This document shows positions 9,054 through 16,466 of a stretch of DNA of 35,886 nt, one piece after another. This DNA is from an uncultured Dorea sp. GTDB taxonomy: Bacteria; Bacillota; Clostridia; Lachnospirales; Lachnospiraceae. The stretch lies in contig CAKRAT010000016.1 in assembly GCA_934295165.1 (NCBI GenBank), positions 1 through 35,886 of the forward strand, in the 5' to 3' direction. The notes beneath the pieces are model-generated. The model searched no databases. It worked only from the letters and a program-made list of their open reading frames with translations, and had not been told where the DNA came from. Position numbers and translations under genes: made by a program. Each line of letters opens with the position of its first letter. The first letter of the stretch is position 1.

Positions 9054-9078
9054 AGGAGGTCAATTTCCATGACCTCCT
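9054..9078 (-). terminator. Hairpin terminator after the Ser/Gly-rich lipoprotein gene
   Basis: On the minus strand AGGAGGTCA pairs perfectly with TGACCTCCT (9 bp, 7-nt loop), followed by a moderately T-rich tail. It lies between the lipoprotein stop and the phosphoesterase start. Read-through into the rtcB operon is possible because the tail is weak. Confidence 0.6.
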
Positions 9079-9112
9079 ATTGTTATCGCTGCTTTAGAAT
9101 TTTGCTTAATAC

Positions 9113-10111
9113 CTAATGAGCGACCCATGCACTGATATCTTCTGATTCGCCCTCATCATTATAAAGAATATTATCTTTAATTGTAAATTCATGTTCCTGA
9201 CCGTCATCGCCAGTCATGCTGCCAGTTGCCCAAGTGTGTTTCCCACTTTCTGATCCGGATGAACCGCCTGATGATTCAGAACCGGAACTGCTGCCCGATG
9301 AACTTGATGCATCATTGCTTCCGGAACTGCTGGATGTACTGCTTCCGGAATTGTCGGATGCACTGTTATCTGAATAACTTCCTGATGAGCCTGAATTACT
9401 GCCGCTGTAACTGCTTCCCGATGAGCTTGATGCACTGCTGCCTGATGAGCTGCTACCTGATGAGCTGCTGCCTGATGAGCTACTGCCCGATGCGGAGGTA
9501 CTCTTTCCGGATGCACTGCCGTCCGAAGACTTTGCAGTCTTCTCTTTTGCAGCTTCAGCCTCTTCACTTTCTTTCTTCGCCTTCGCTTCTTCCTCAGCCT
9601 TCTTCTCAGCCGCAGCCTTCTTGATTGCTGTCACACGGTCAGCATAAGTCTTTACAGCAGCATTTACACTGGTTTCATAAGCTGTTATTTCTTCCTCTGT
9701 ACAAACCGCATCCGCCTTGATTGTTCCCAAAGCCTTGGTCAGATTGTCCTTATAAGTACTGACTTTCTTCTCATCCTCTTCCTTGCTGACATCGACCGTA
9801 TTCTCTGCAATTGTACTGTCGTACTCGTCTGTAAAGGCCTTCTTCATGTCAGCCAGAACCGCTGTGTATTTCTCTTTCACAGCATCTTCCTCTGTATAGG
9901 CCTCATCCTCACTAACCATTGTCTTATAAGCTTCCAGTTTCTTCGCATGATCTGCTTCCGCTGTAAAAGCCTCATAAGCAGTATCAATAGCCGCTACCTT
10001 ATTCTGTATTTCCTGTTCCTTAGCTTTCTTGTCTGAGCATCCGGTCAGCGCCGCTGCCATCACAAGTATCAATACCATCATGATTGCTGACAATTTGAGT
10101 TTTCTCATCAT
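9113..10111 (-). CDS. Ser/Gly-rich cell-surface lipoprotein with helical N-terminal domain
   Basis: A signal peptide with hydrophobic core and lipobox LTGC (C25) predicts a lipid-anchored exported protein. Residues 30-180 are helical and charged. About 195-285 is a low-complexity Ser/Gly linker. The last about 45 residues form a small domain (HTWATGSMTGDDGQEHEFTI). The helical part, with KYTAVLADMKKAFTDEYD near 81-98, matches the coiled-coil protein at 32972-33946 (KYDSVILGMQGIFTKEYD), and the two 5' leaders are also similar. The function is unknown; it may be an envelope adhesin or sensor. It has its own promoters, including one with the island's shared dyad. Confidence 0.88.
   Translation of the reverse strand: MMRKLKLSAIMMVLILVMAAALTGCSDKKAKEQEIQNKVAAIDTAYEAFTAEADHAKKLEAYKTMVSEDEAYTEEDAVKEKYTAVLADMKKAFTDEYDSTIAENTVDVSKEEDEKKVSTYKDNLTKALGTIKADAVCTEEEITAYETSVNAAVKTYADRVTAIKKAAAEKKAEEEAKAKKESEEAEAAKEKTAKSSDGSASGKSTSASGSSSSGSSSSGSSSSGSSASSSSGSSYSGSNSGSSGSYSDNSASDNSGSSTSSSSGSNDASSSSGSSSGSESSGGSSGSESGKHTWATGSMTGDDGQEHEFTIKDNILYNDEGESEDISAWVAH
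9417..9490 (-). repeat. 15-bp tandem repeats encoding SGSSS units
   Basis: Near-identical 15-nt units (plus strand: about GCTGCTGCCTGATGA) repeat here and decay outward to about 9240. They encode the SSSSG linker of the lipoprotein. Such units are prone to gain or loss of copies in frame. Confidence 0.8.
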
Positions 10112-10120
10112 ACATTTCCC

Positions 10121-10191
10121 CTTTATTGTTTTATAAATATATTTTTTATAGTTACAGTGTATATTATAATCTGTTTTTGATAATAATACAA
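10121..10191 (-). promoter_or_regulatory. Proximal promoter and conserved leader of the lipoprotein gene
   Basis: The -35 TTGTAT (10186-10191) and -10 TATAAT (10163-10168) are 17 bp apart. The following leader (10121-10156) matches the leader of the membrane-protein gene at 35105 in 31 of 36 positions. Confidence 0.65.
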
Positions 10192-10246
10192 TCGGCTGTC
10201 TTTAATTTTTTCAATATTTAGTTGTCAAGGTTCCTTTGATGATGTT

Positions 10247-10278
10247 AGTATACCAGTTTATATAAGGCAAGAACTTGC
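10247..10278 (-). promoter_or_regulatory. Promoter with shared dyad, copy e (upstream of the lipoprotein gene)
   Basis: On the minus strand the perfect dyad GCAAG-TT-CTTGC (10267-10278) is followed after 14 bp by the -10 TATACT (10247-10252). No consensus -35 is present; the dyad occupies that place. It lies 135 nt from the ATG, upstream of a second promoter. Confidence 0.65.
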
Positions 10279-10283
10279 ACTTG

Positions 10284-11234
10284 TCACGAACATACCAATA
10301 AATTTCCCTGTTTTTTTGCCACTGTAATGGTCACCAGGGTTCCTGAGTTAAAGGAAATGGCGTCCTCCTGCATTCCATCTGAAAAAATCACCCCATTCTC
10401 CGGCATACAGGATCTTAGTTTCAGGGATTCACCAAGCTTAATTTTTCCCATTACAATATCTGCACCAGAATTGATTGACGGATAAGGTTCCCTGACTGCA
10501 AAAGATAATTCCTGATCACTCCATCCGATTGCCGTGTAGGACGGCTTATTCATATGAAGGAACTCTGCACCCCCATTAAGCTGAGCTATAACGGATTTGT
10601 ACCATCCGGATTGTCCCAGCCCCGTTGAAATAATGACACCGCTGGAAGACTGTCTTTCATACTTCCCCCTGTACAAAATGTCATATCCCGCCGATATATG
10701 ATTTGCCGGTCCCACAAAAATATCATTGGCTGCATATAGCTCTTGCCCATTCTGAGTAACTGCATGAGCAAATGTTATTTTTTTCGTTGTCACCTCTCTC
10801 AAACCGTCGAATATGATTGCAAAAAGCCACCTCGAATCCTCCGCCGAAAATGGTGAAATAACACCTTCCCATCTGGAAGGATCCGGATTGATGCCAATCA
10901 CCAGATTACTCTCTTCAAGATATTTCATTGTATTGCATACCAGACCGTCCCTGCCCACACATACAACAAGATCATCTCTGCCAAAAATATAATTGCATAA
11001 AAAGCTTTTATCAATGACAGAAACCCTCGCATATTGCTCTGCCTTTTTCCTGACATAAGCCAGGGATTCTGCGTAACAACGGTCCTCATCCAGATAATCA
11101 TCAAAGGAATCCCCCATATGTTCAATATAAAACTGAGCCTGTTCCTTTGTATTAAATCGCTCAATGAGTTCCTGTAATCGTGTCTTCTGAGACACGATTA
11201 CAATTTTGTTCATTCCCCTCATTTCTCTTTCCAT
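10284..11234 (-). CDS. NAD-kinase-like protein (divergent ATP-NAD kinase fold)
   Basis: The N-terminus is helical. From about residue 88 the sequence follows the NAD kinase / diacylglycerol kinase fold: DLVVCVGRDG (88-97; the family's GGDG is GRDG here), LVIGINPDP (111-119), an AANDIFVG stretch (168-175) at the usual NE/D position, then GVIISTGLGQSGW (199-211), corresponding to the family's DG-x-STPTGSTAY. The overall layout is kept but several catalytic residues differ, so activity on NAD is uncertain; it may phosphorylate or merely bind a nucleotide or RNA end. The ATG (11234) shares a base with the Band-7 stop, with GGAG 8 nt upstream, so the two are tightly coupled. Confidence 0.7.
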   Translation of the reverse strand: MEREMRGMNKIVIVSQKTRLQELIERFNTKEQAQFYIEHMGDSFDDYLDEDRCYAESLAYVRKKAEQYARVSVIDKSFLCNYIFGRDDLVVCVGRDGLVCNTMKYLEESNLVIGINPDPSRWEGVISPFSAEDSRWLFAIIFDGLREVTTKKITFAHAVTQNGQELYAANDIFVGPANHISAGYDILYRGKYERQSSSGVIISTGLGQSGWYKSVIAQLNGGAEFLHMNKPSYTAIGWSDQELSFAVREPYPSINSGADIVMGKIKLGESLKLRSCMPENGVIFSDGMQEDAISFNSGTLVTITVAKKQGNLLVCS

Positions 11235-12328
11235 CACAGTTCTCCATCCCTCTTAACCAATGTATCCAACAAATCCGGCGTAATATTGAGATTACCGATT
11301 TTCTCTGAATTGGCCGCAAGATCTCCAAAGGCTTTTGCAATCATTTTGCCGCTGTCCATGCCTGATAAGAGCAGCGCTGTAAGGACATCCTTATCAATAT
11401 GCGCAAAGACTTTTAAAAGCACATCACTTTCATAAGCTTTCGTATCCGCAATCGAACGCTGGGTTTCATTTTTAATCTCCTGCTCTTTCTGTTCAAAACT
11501 ACAGGACTCCATATTCTTTTCATGAAGCGCCTTATCACTGACAGCATGGGCTTCCACATCTCTCATGAGAAATTCATGCTCATCATTTAACTGCTGCATT
11601 TTTGCTTCCGCATTCTTCTGCTGCAAAGCCATCTTTGCATCAATCGCTTTCTCCTGTTTCTCCCGCTCTTTTTCAGCAATTGTAATCTCTGTATTCAATT
11701 CGTTCTCTTTAATGCTGCGTTCCTGCTCAATTGCAAAATTACGTCTCTTGTAAATGGCATCATCCTGCTGTCTGAGAATTTCTTCTCTCGCTGATGATTC
11801 AAGCGCCTCCCTTGTCTTTGGCTGCGGCATAATACCAAGAACAGATACATTAATTACACTTAAACCAAATTCCCTGACATATGTATGATGCTTCATGGAT
11901 TCATTCAGCTTTGCAGCCAATTCATTCTGAGATTGAATAGCTGCTCTGATATCTTTGGCGGCCATAAACTGAGCAATTTCCGTCTTCACGATTCCGATAA
12001 TCCTTTTGGACATCTTGCTTTGTGCCTCCGATAACTTCTCCGCATAATCCTCCGGATTGATAAATGAAAAATCTGTCTTTTCTGATGCTGCTTCAAAATC
12101 GTCAATCACATAAGAAATGTCTCCCTGAACGGAAATATTCTGAAAATCATGGGTTATAATATCATTGAACATATAAGAAGTATCAAAAGCTGTCGATGGA
12201 ATCACCTTAATGCTCGTGGATGCATTATTGTAGAAAAAGCCGAGTCCATATCCCTGCTTCTTAATCCTGCCGTTGCCTCCGGTTACTATAACATACTCTG
12301 TTGCCTGAAAATTGATATGTTTTAACAT
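11234..12328 (-). CDS. Band-7 / SPFH-domain (stomatin-like) protein
   Basis: Residues about 1-200 fit a Band-7 domain: an opening ATEYVIVTGGNGRIKKQGYGLGFFY, a central DGDISYVID-type strand and VREFGLSVINVSVLGI. Next comes a long charged coiled coil (about 200-300: KRRNFAIEQERSIKENELNTE...) and a C-terminal helical tip. It has no transmembrane helix, so it would be a cytosolic or peripheral oligomeric scaffold. SPFH proteins form large rings, and stomatin-like proteins have been reported near RtcB/Ro genes in bacterial RNA-repair loci. GGAGGAG precedes the ATG. It overlaps the NADK-like gene and follows an unknown gene by 23 nt. Confidence 0.85.
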   Translation of the reverse strand: MLKHINFQATEYVIVTGGNGRIKKQGYGLGFFYNNASTSIKVIPSTAFDTSYMFNDIITHDFQNISVQGDISYVIDDFEAASEKTDFSFINPEDYAEKLSEAQSKMSKRIIGIVKTEIAQFMAAKDIRAAIQSQNELAAKLNESMKHHTYVREFGLSVINVSVLGIMPQPKTREALESSAREEILRQQDDAIYKRRNFAIEQERSIKENELNTEITIAEKEREKQEKAIDAKMALQQKNAEAKMQQLNDEHEFLMRDVEAHAVSDKALHEKNMESCSFEQKEQEIKNETQRSIADTKAYESDVLLKVFAHIDKDVLTALLLSGMDSGKMIAKAFGDLAANSEKIGNLNITPDLLDTLVKRDGEL

Positions 12329-12351
12329 GTTGCTCCTCCTTGTTTGTATCC

Positions 12352-13218
12352 TTACGCATTGAATTTATACGGCAAATGCGGCTGAAAGTGCTGTTTATTT
12401 CTATAAGCAATTACCTTCGCCAGACTATCGAAATACAAATGCCATTCGCTGTCCGTTAATTCCCTGTAATCATATGCCGGGATTCTTGTCCAATCCCCGA
12501 TCATGGACTGCAGACAAAATGGCGAAAATTTAATTTCATGCATATCAATCACAAAATCGCTGCTTTCTATTTCTTCGAGGCTATGTTCAAAAAATCCCTC
12601 ATAGTACATGCACTCCAGATGTTCAGATAAAATCCACTCGGTCATATAATCATAGTTATAATCAAAATAAGCCATCGTTTTCCCATTCCAGCCTCTCCAC
12701 AGGAACTGATCCATTTTGTCTTCTGAAATCCTAAACTTATCCGGATTCATTTTGTACGCACCGAATTCATTACACATATCCGGAAGTAAAAGCAAATTTC
12801 CTCTTGAAAAATAATGCTCAGCTAAATATCGCATCATTTCAAAGGCTTCCAGCACCTTCGGGTCCCCTTCCTGATAGCGCGACAAAATGTAATCAATATT
12901 GTCATCATTCTTACCGGCCACTCTACCGTTATTCATTCCCAAAAATGTCGTCAACGGCACCCACAGAGAAGTCATCACATCCCCGCGTTCAGCCAACCAC
13001 TGCTTAGACTTTTCATCCTGAACTCCATTGACAGCCGCATCGTCATGATAGAAACTGACCGCATCACCATCGTATAAATAACGCGGCGACGCCGGAATAT
13101 CCTGACGATAATAACGCAGCAGCCTCAAAATTGCCGCATCAGGTCCCAAAAAATTTTCCTGATCGACACCCGCCGTTTCCATAATCTTTGACAAAATTTC
13201 ATTCGTTCTGTTACTCAT
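12352..13218 (-). CDS. Uncharacterised protein, first gene of the Band-7 operon
   Basis: The frame runs from 13272, but GAAGGAG lies 9 nt before the ATG at 13218, which also follows a TATAAT box by 21 nt, so 13218 is chosen (288 residues, MSNRTNEIL...). It has no membrane segment. A central stretch (YFSRGNLLLLPD ... NPDKFRISEDKMDQFLWRGW ... YFDYNYDYMTEWIL) is rich in aromatic residues. Its 'R-x-GN-x-x-x-x-P' pattern vaguely recalls the AT-rich gene at 16467-17267, but the match is too weak to call homology. No function is assignable. Confidence 0.75.
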   Translation of the reverse strand: MSNRTNEILSKIMETAGVDQENFLGPDAAILRLLRYYRQDIPASPRYLYDGDAVSFYHDDAAVNGVQDEKSKQWLAERGDVMTSLWVPLTTFLGMNNGRVAGKNDDNIDYILSRYQEGDPKVLEAFEMMRYLAEHYFSRGNLLLLPDMCNEFGAYKMNPDKFRISEDKMDQFLWRGWNGKTMAYFDYNYDYMTEWILSEHLECMYYEGFFEHSLEEIESSDFVIDMHEIKFSPFCLQSMIGDWTRIPAYDYRELTDSEWHLYFDSLAKVIAYRNKQHFQPHLPYKFNA

Positions 13219-13239
13219 ACACTGACGCTCCTTCTTTTC

Positions 13240-13283
13240 ATTATAATTTGGTTTGTGTTCCAATGAAATCAACCAGCAGTTGA
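13240..13283 (-). promoter_or_regulatory. Inverted repeat TCAAC-N5-GTTGA with -10 box, copy A
   Basis: The repeat is at 13269-13283, and TATAAT at 13240-13245 follows 23 nt later. The same arrangement and spacing precede the RlaP gene (14392-14435). It could be an activator site or a duplication scar. Confidence 0.5.
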
Positions 13284-13333
13284 ATCCCCGCTAATCAAAT
13301 TCTTTCTTAGGCAACTTCATTTGCTATGGCATG

Positions 13334-13365
13334 ATTATAGCAATACAAATAGTGTAAGAACTTGC
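13334..13365 (-). promoter_or_regulatory. Promoter with shared dyad, copy d (Band-7 operon)
   Basis: GCAAG-TT-CTTAC (13354-13365), 14 bp, then TATAAT (13334-13339) on the minus strand. It drives the 13218 gene, Band-7 and the NADK-like gene. Confidence 0.75.
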
Positions 13366-13413
13366 TCTAAATTTTTCCTTCCCAATTTTTTTTACTTTTT
13401 TAGGCAAAAAAAT

Positions 13414-13447
13414 AAAGATCAGATAGTTTTTATTCCATCTGACCTTT
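13414..13447 (-). terminator. Second terminator after the RlaP gene
   Basis: On the minus strand a 13-bp stem (AAAGGTCAGATGG with CTATCTGATCTTT, two G-U pairs) closes an 8-nt loop and runs into seven T. On the plus strand the same pairs would be A-C mismatches, so it works leftward only. Confidence 0.75.
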
Positions 13448-13479
13448 TTAACGGGGTATTAGCCTATAAAGTTTTTATA

Positions 13480-13586
13480 AAAAACAAGAGACTCAGAGCT
13501 GGCACTCTGAGTCTCTCATGACCTCTCGGACATATATTGCTTTTCTTACCTAATTTTAGTATATGCTCTTTTTATAAAAAAAGCAA
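13480..13586 (-). ncRNA. Possible short transcript between the RlaP gene and its terminator
   Basis: TTGCTT (13581-13586) and TATACT (13558-13563) are 17 bp apart and point into the hairpin terminator 40 nt downstream. A transcript starting near 13550 would be only about 70 nt long and would carry no sizeable reading frame. It may be a small RNA or simply an accidental promoter. Confidence 0.3.
13487..13516 (-). terminator. Strong terminator after the RlaP gene
   Basis: On the minus strand GAGACTCAGAG and CTCTGAGTCTC form an 11-12 bp perfect stem with a 6-nt loop, followed by TTGTTTTTTA. Confidence 0.88.
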
Positions 13587-13610
13587 CCACCAGAACGCTA
13601 TCCCATCGGA

Positions 13611-14372
13611 TTAATTCACCGAAACATACTTTAGGAACATCTGATCCAATGTCTCCCACTCCATTTTCTTCGTGTCATTCATATCCAGCAGCAAGTTTTT
13701 AATTTCCGTAATCGAAGTATCCAGATATTCGTTCAAGACATCTATTCTTGGTATTTCTTTGATTTCAGGTGCATTCATCTTCAATTCAAGAAGATGTTCC
13801 ATCTCCGGATGCAATGTCTCCGGCAATTCTGCTGCCATAAGTTCTGTAAAACGCATTGGCGGCGGTGTTCCTTTCTCCAATATCCATCGGCAAGCCAGAA
13901 CAGGACGCATGACATAGAAGTATTTCTTTGCTTTGACATTGGCACCTCGCAGGAATTCCCGGTAATTACCTTCTGCCATACTGATGTAATGATACAGACT
14001 CTTTTTTGTTGAAAAATAGGTATTCATCATTTTGCGGAACTGACCGGCAAATTCAGTTTCCATATAAACGATTGGGGATGCTGCCCATTCAAATAAAGTC
14101 GGATTAGACTTGTACAGAAGTCTCAATGCTTTCTGCAAATCCCAACCGTTGATATCCAGCACATCATCCAAAGGCAGCTCAATCACATCCCTAATCTTCT
14201 CCAGACGGAGATAGTCCTCCTTCGGACGAACATAGATAAATCGCACATCATAATCACTGTCCGGGGACGCAAAGCCCCAGGCGCGGCTGCCAGACTCGAC
14301 TACCAGAAGAATACGCACATTTTCTGTCTTTTCAATTTCATGCAATTTGCGGATGATCGTTTCACGCATACA
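13611..14372 (-). CDS. RlaP-type nucleotidyltransferase (RNA-repair polymerase-beta family)
   Basis: The first ATG (14393) coincides with the TATAAT box and has no ribosome-binding site; the ATG at 14372, after AAGGAAGTGGG, is preferred (253 residues). The polymerase-beta signature is clear: ESGSRAWGF with G27-S28, then SDYDVRFIY with D39 and D41 as metal-binding carboxylates. The rest matches the RlaP / COG3541-type family (PNPTLFEW-like segment KSNPTLFEWAASP; YFYVMRPVLACRWI). Family members are predicted to add nucleotides to RNA ends in RNA-repair operons. It is followed by two terminators and preceded by the acetyltransferase gene. Confidence 0.88.
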   Translation of the reverse strand, partial: CMRETIIRKLHEIEKTENVRILLVVESGSRAWGFASPDSDYDVRFIYVRPKEDYLRLEKIRDVIELPLDDVLDINGWDLQKALRLLYKSNPTLFEWAASPIVYMETEFAGQFRKMMNTYFSTKKSLYHYISMAEGNYREFLRGANVKAKKYFYVMRPVLACRWILEKGTPPPMRFTELMAAELPETLHPEMEHLLELKMNAPEIKEIPRIDVLNEYLDTSITEIKNLLLDMNDTKKMEWETLDQMFLKYVSVN

Positions 14373-14391
14373 TTCCCACTTCCTTTTCTTC

Positions 14392-14435
14392 ATTATAATA
14401 CACTTGGACTCTCAATAAAATCAACCGATAGTTGA
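14392..14435 (-). promoter_or_regulatory. Inverted repeat TCAAC-N5-GTTGA with -10 box, copy B (RlaP gene)
   Basis: The repeat at 14421-14435 contains the stop codon of the acetyltransferase gene. TATAAT at 14392-14397 lies 23 nt on, as in copy A, and TTGATT-N18-TATTAT can also be read as -35/-10. It is an internal promoter for the RlaP gene. Confidence 0.5.
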
Positions 14436-15026
14436 ATCCCCACTGTCCCCATCTTCCCTCACGATAACATATTTAGCCACACAGTATCCAAGGAATTCAT
14501 CACTTTCCTCATCTACAAAGCCTTCCATAATAAGAAATGCTCCATCTTCCGGAATATTCTCGGTAAATCCAAGCTTTGACAGAAGCTGCATCACAGGCCT
14601 ATTGTCAGAAAGTGTGGTCGCATACAGTTTTCTTTCGCTTATTCTGGTATGATCAACTGACACACCCTCTGAGAAAAACAAATCCATCACTGCTTTACAA
14701 GCTTCCTCACAATAGCCTTTTCTTCTCTCACTTTTGGAGATATAGAATTCTATTTCATAGTCCGAGTTTCTTTCCCGATGAAATCCCACATAACCAATGA
14801 ATCGGTTCAAATCTTTAAGAAATATTGAGTAAATACATTCGTCATGGCCTGTCCGTTCAAAGTAATTCCTGAATTCTACTAAATATTTTTCGCTGAACTC
14901 AATGCCGCAAAAATCACGAAAATTACCATCATTTCGCAGCATGTTTATAAACGGCTCATCATCCCTGGCGTTATTTCCCGGAACAAGCAATAGACGTTTT
15001 GTTTCTAATGTTTTACCTGTATTCAT
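14421..15026 (-). CDS. GNAT-family N-acetyltransferase (RimJ/RimL-like)
   Basis: The frame begins at 15056, but GGAGGAG lies 6-7 nt before the ATG at 15026, giving 201 residues. The opening LETKRLLLVPGN, the GYVGFHRERNSDYEIEFYIS strand pair, the RRKGYCEEACKAVMDLFF acetyl-CoA loop and helix (Q/RxxGxx/G/A-like) and NRPVMQLLSKLGF are typical of RimJ/RimL-type acetyltransferases. It would acetylate an amino group of an unknown protein or small molecule. Pairing with the RlaP gene in a two-gene operon behind dyad promoter c suggests a link to the RNA-repair system, perhaps modifying a protein or aminoacyl-tRNA (inference). Confidence 0.85.
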   Translation of the reverse strand: MNTGKTLETKRLLLVPGNNARDDEPFINMLRNDGNFRDFCGIEFSEKYLVEFRNYFERTGHDECIYSIFLKDLNRFIGYVGFHRERNSDYEIEFYISKSERRKGYCEEACKAVMDLFFSEGVSVDHTRISERKLYATTLSDNRPVMQLLSKLGFTENIPEDGAFLIMEGFVDEESDEFLGYCVAKYVIVREDGDSGDSTIG

Positions 15027-15069
15027 ATGTGTCTCCTCCTTCAAATTCATGTTCATTTGCTATAGGCTG

Positions 15070-15101
15070 ATTATAGCAGCCTGTATACAACAAGAACTTA
15101 C
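15070..15101 (-). promoter_or_regulatory. Promoter with shared dyad, copy c (acetyltransferase-RlaP operon)
   Basis: GTAAG-TT-CTTGT (15090-15101), 14 bp, then TATAAT (15070-15075) on the minus strand, 44 nt from the ATG. Confidence 0.75.
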
Positions 15102-15150
15102 ACTTAATAGTTTTCTCCGTATCTTTGCGATCTTTTTCGCAAACGAGATG

Positions 15151-15184
15151 AAAGGCCAGGTGGTTTTTCTTCCATCTGACCTTT
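15151..15184 (-). terminator. Hairpin homologous to the 13414-13447 terminator
   Basis: On the minus strand AAAGGTCAGATGG pairs with CCACCTGGCCTTT (one mismatch, 8-nt loop). The T-tail is weak, but the sequence and position relative to the next dyad promoter match the 13414-13447 copy. Confidence 0.5.
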
Positions 15185-15196
15185 TGACCGAGGGTA

Positions 15197-15367
15197 TTAT
15201 TTAATTGTGTTATTCACAAAACATAACGGACTATTCTTCACATGTCCTGTATCTTTAAGAATCCAGTAACGATCTCCATATTCTTTAATATATGTCTTCA
15301 ATTCGTCCTCTGACTTAGGCTCAACTCTTATAAAGTGACCTACATTAACTTGAGCGATGATTATTTT
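15197..15367 (-). pseudogene. C-terminal remnant of a protein gene without start codon
   Basis: The minus-strand frame is open for 56 codons between two stops and reads like protein (HFIRVEPKSEDELKTYIKEY, then GDRYWILKDTGHV). It has no ATG/GTG start with a ribosome-binding site. It is probably the tail of a gene whose front was lost. The family is unrecognised. Confidence 0.4.
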
Positions 15368-15395
15368 TCATCATCGCCCTAATTTCTATTTTTTA

Positions 15396-16271
15396 CTATC
15401 CGTTTTTGGTTTCGGGAGCACTGATAGTGCCACTCATTGAATAGTCTTTTTCATCATAACATAAATAAACATTATAGCCTTCTGTGTTATCGGCCGAATA
15501 AAATCCCTCAAAGCTGCTTGGTTCAATCGTATACCCAAGTTCCTTGCATTTCTCGACATAAGCATTAAACTGCTCTAATGACAAACCATATGCATCAAAC
15601 ATAAAGATACTTTCATCGTCTCTACCGCTTTCTACCACTTTGACATCCGGTTTCGGAATTTTGCTACCGAGGTCTGTTTGCGACCATTGATATGCTATCT
15701 CTGTATCTGCTTCGGCAGAATACTTTTTTGAAGCGTAATCATAATATATGGTAAAAATTTTATCCTCATCGATATACTTAATGGTGGCAATATCAGGCTC
15801 GACCAAGTTATAATGATTAATGTCTTTCAGATAAAAAGAACCACCGTAATAATAACAATTTATATTTGAAACAGATTCGCCCGGATTAACAACTCTGTCC
15901 GTTTCAGCGTGCATTGAAATTGGTTGGCTCTTGATGTCTTCCATGTCTTCATCGCTTGCTTCAAATTTTTCTTGAATATCCGAATAGAAGTTTTCTTTTT
16001 CTTCTTCAGTGATACCTGCCTTTTCTTTGAATGTAAGTTCAAAGTTAGTTAGCGTATACTGCGTATTGTTCGTGTAGTTAAGAAGGACATAACGTTCACC
16101 GTCAACAATACCTTCATCAACCTTCCAAGAAATATCCTCTATGTTAATTTTTTCCTTTGCGGCACTACTGCCAGTGTCATTGGTTGTCTCGCTACTGCCA
16201 CACCCAGCAAAACATACTGACATACTAAGAACAACAGCTAAAATGGCAAACAGCTTTACTTTCTTATTCAT
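15396..16271 (-). CDS. Cell-surface lipoprotein (DUF6591-like C-terminus)
   Basis: The signal peptide ends in lipobox FAGC (C24), followed by a Ser/Thr-rich linker. Residues 45-165 look like an Ig-like beta domain (SWKVDEGIVDGERYVLLNY ... NNTQYTLTNFELTFK). The last about 75 residues (SLEQFNAYVEKCKELGYT ... GYNVYLCYDEKDYSMSGTI) resemble a module common in Lachnospiraceae lipoproteins, which I believe is DUF6591. AGGAGG precedes the ATG. It stands alone between an AT-rich orphan and the acetyltransferase operon. It is probably a general envelope protein rather than part of the RNA system. Confidence 0.85.
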   Translation of the reverse strand: MNKKVKLFAILAVVLSMSVCFAGCGSSETTNDTGSSAAKEKINIEDISWKVDEGIVDGERYVLLNYTNNTQYTLTNFELTFKEKAGITEEEKENFYSDIQEKFEASDEDMEDIKSQPISMHAETDRVVNPGESVSNINCYYYGGSFYLKDINHYNLVEPDIATIKYIDEDKIFTIYYDYASKKYSAEADTEIAYQWSQTDLGSKIPKPDVKVVESGRDDESIFMFDAYGLSLEQFNAYVEKCKELGYTIEPSSFEGFYSADNTEGYNVYLCYDEKDYSMSGTISAPETKNG

Positions 16272-16466
16272 AATCTTGACCTCCTAAAAGTATTTATAAT
16301 CTCTCGGAATCTTCACCCAAGTAAAATCAATGCTTTCAGATCCCTCTTTCTATAAAATCCCACTTTTTTTACTAAAATTACTTGACAACAAATCCACCGA
16401 AGGGAATGGCCAAGTCTTTTGTGTAAATTTTTAAACATTTTTATATTGTCATTTACATCTGTAAGC

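Larger units (their letters stand above)
13219..13610. other. 392-nt gene-free stretch: nested promoters, ghost gene end and two terminators
   Basis: From high to low coordinates on the minus strand it holds: a TTGCTT/TATACT promoter (13558-13586); a strong hairpin (13487-13516); a second hairpin (13414-13447); the dyad promoter d (13334-13365); a 60-nt stretch that copies first the leader, then the last codons, of the upstream acetyltransferase gene; and an inverted repeat (13269-13283) plus TATAAT (13240-13245). No protein gene is seen. Confidence 0.7.
15027..15395. other. 369-nt stretch with dyad promoter c, hairpins and a gene remnant
   Basis: It contains promoter c, a TTTGCG/CGCAAA hairpin (15127-15142), the 15151-15184 hairpin, the coding remnant at 15197-15367 and a GCGATGAT/ATCATCGC hairpin (15354-15377) just past the lipoprotein stop. 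No intact gene is seen. Confidence 0.65.

Noticed and set aside
9240..9500. CRISPR-like short repeats
   Set aside because: Period is 15 nt with no spacers; they encode the Ser/Gly linker of a lipoprotein in frame.
13269..14435. TCAAC-N5-GTTGA as a second operator of the regulon
   Set aside because: Only two copies exist and both sit inside a duplicated block that also preserves coding residues, so shared descent explains them without a regulator. Kept as low-confidence sites.
15354..15377. GCGATGAT/ATCATCGC hairpin as a terminator of the lipoprotein gene
   Set aside because: Stem is good but no T-run follows on the minus strand; function unclear.
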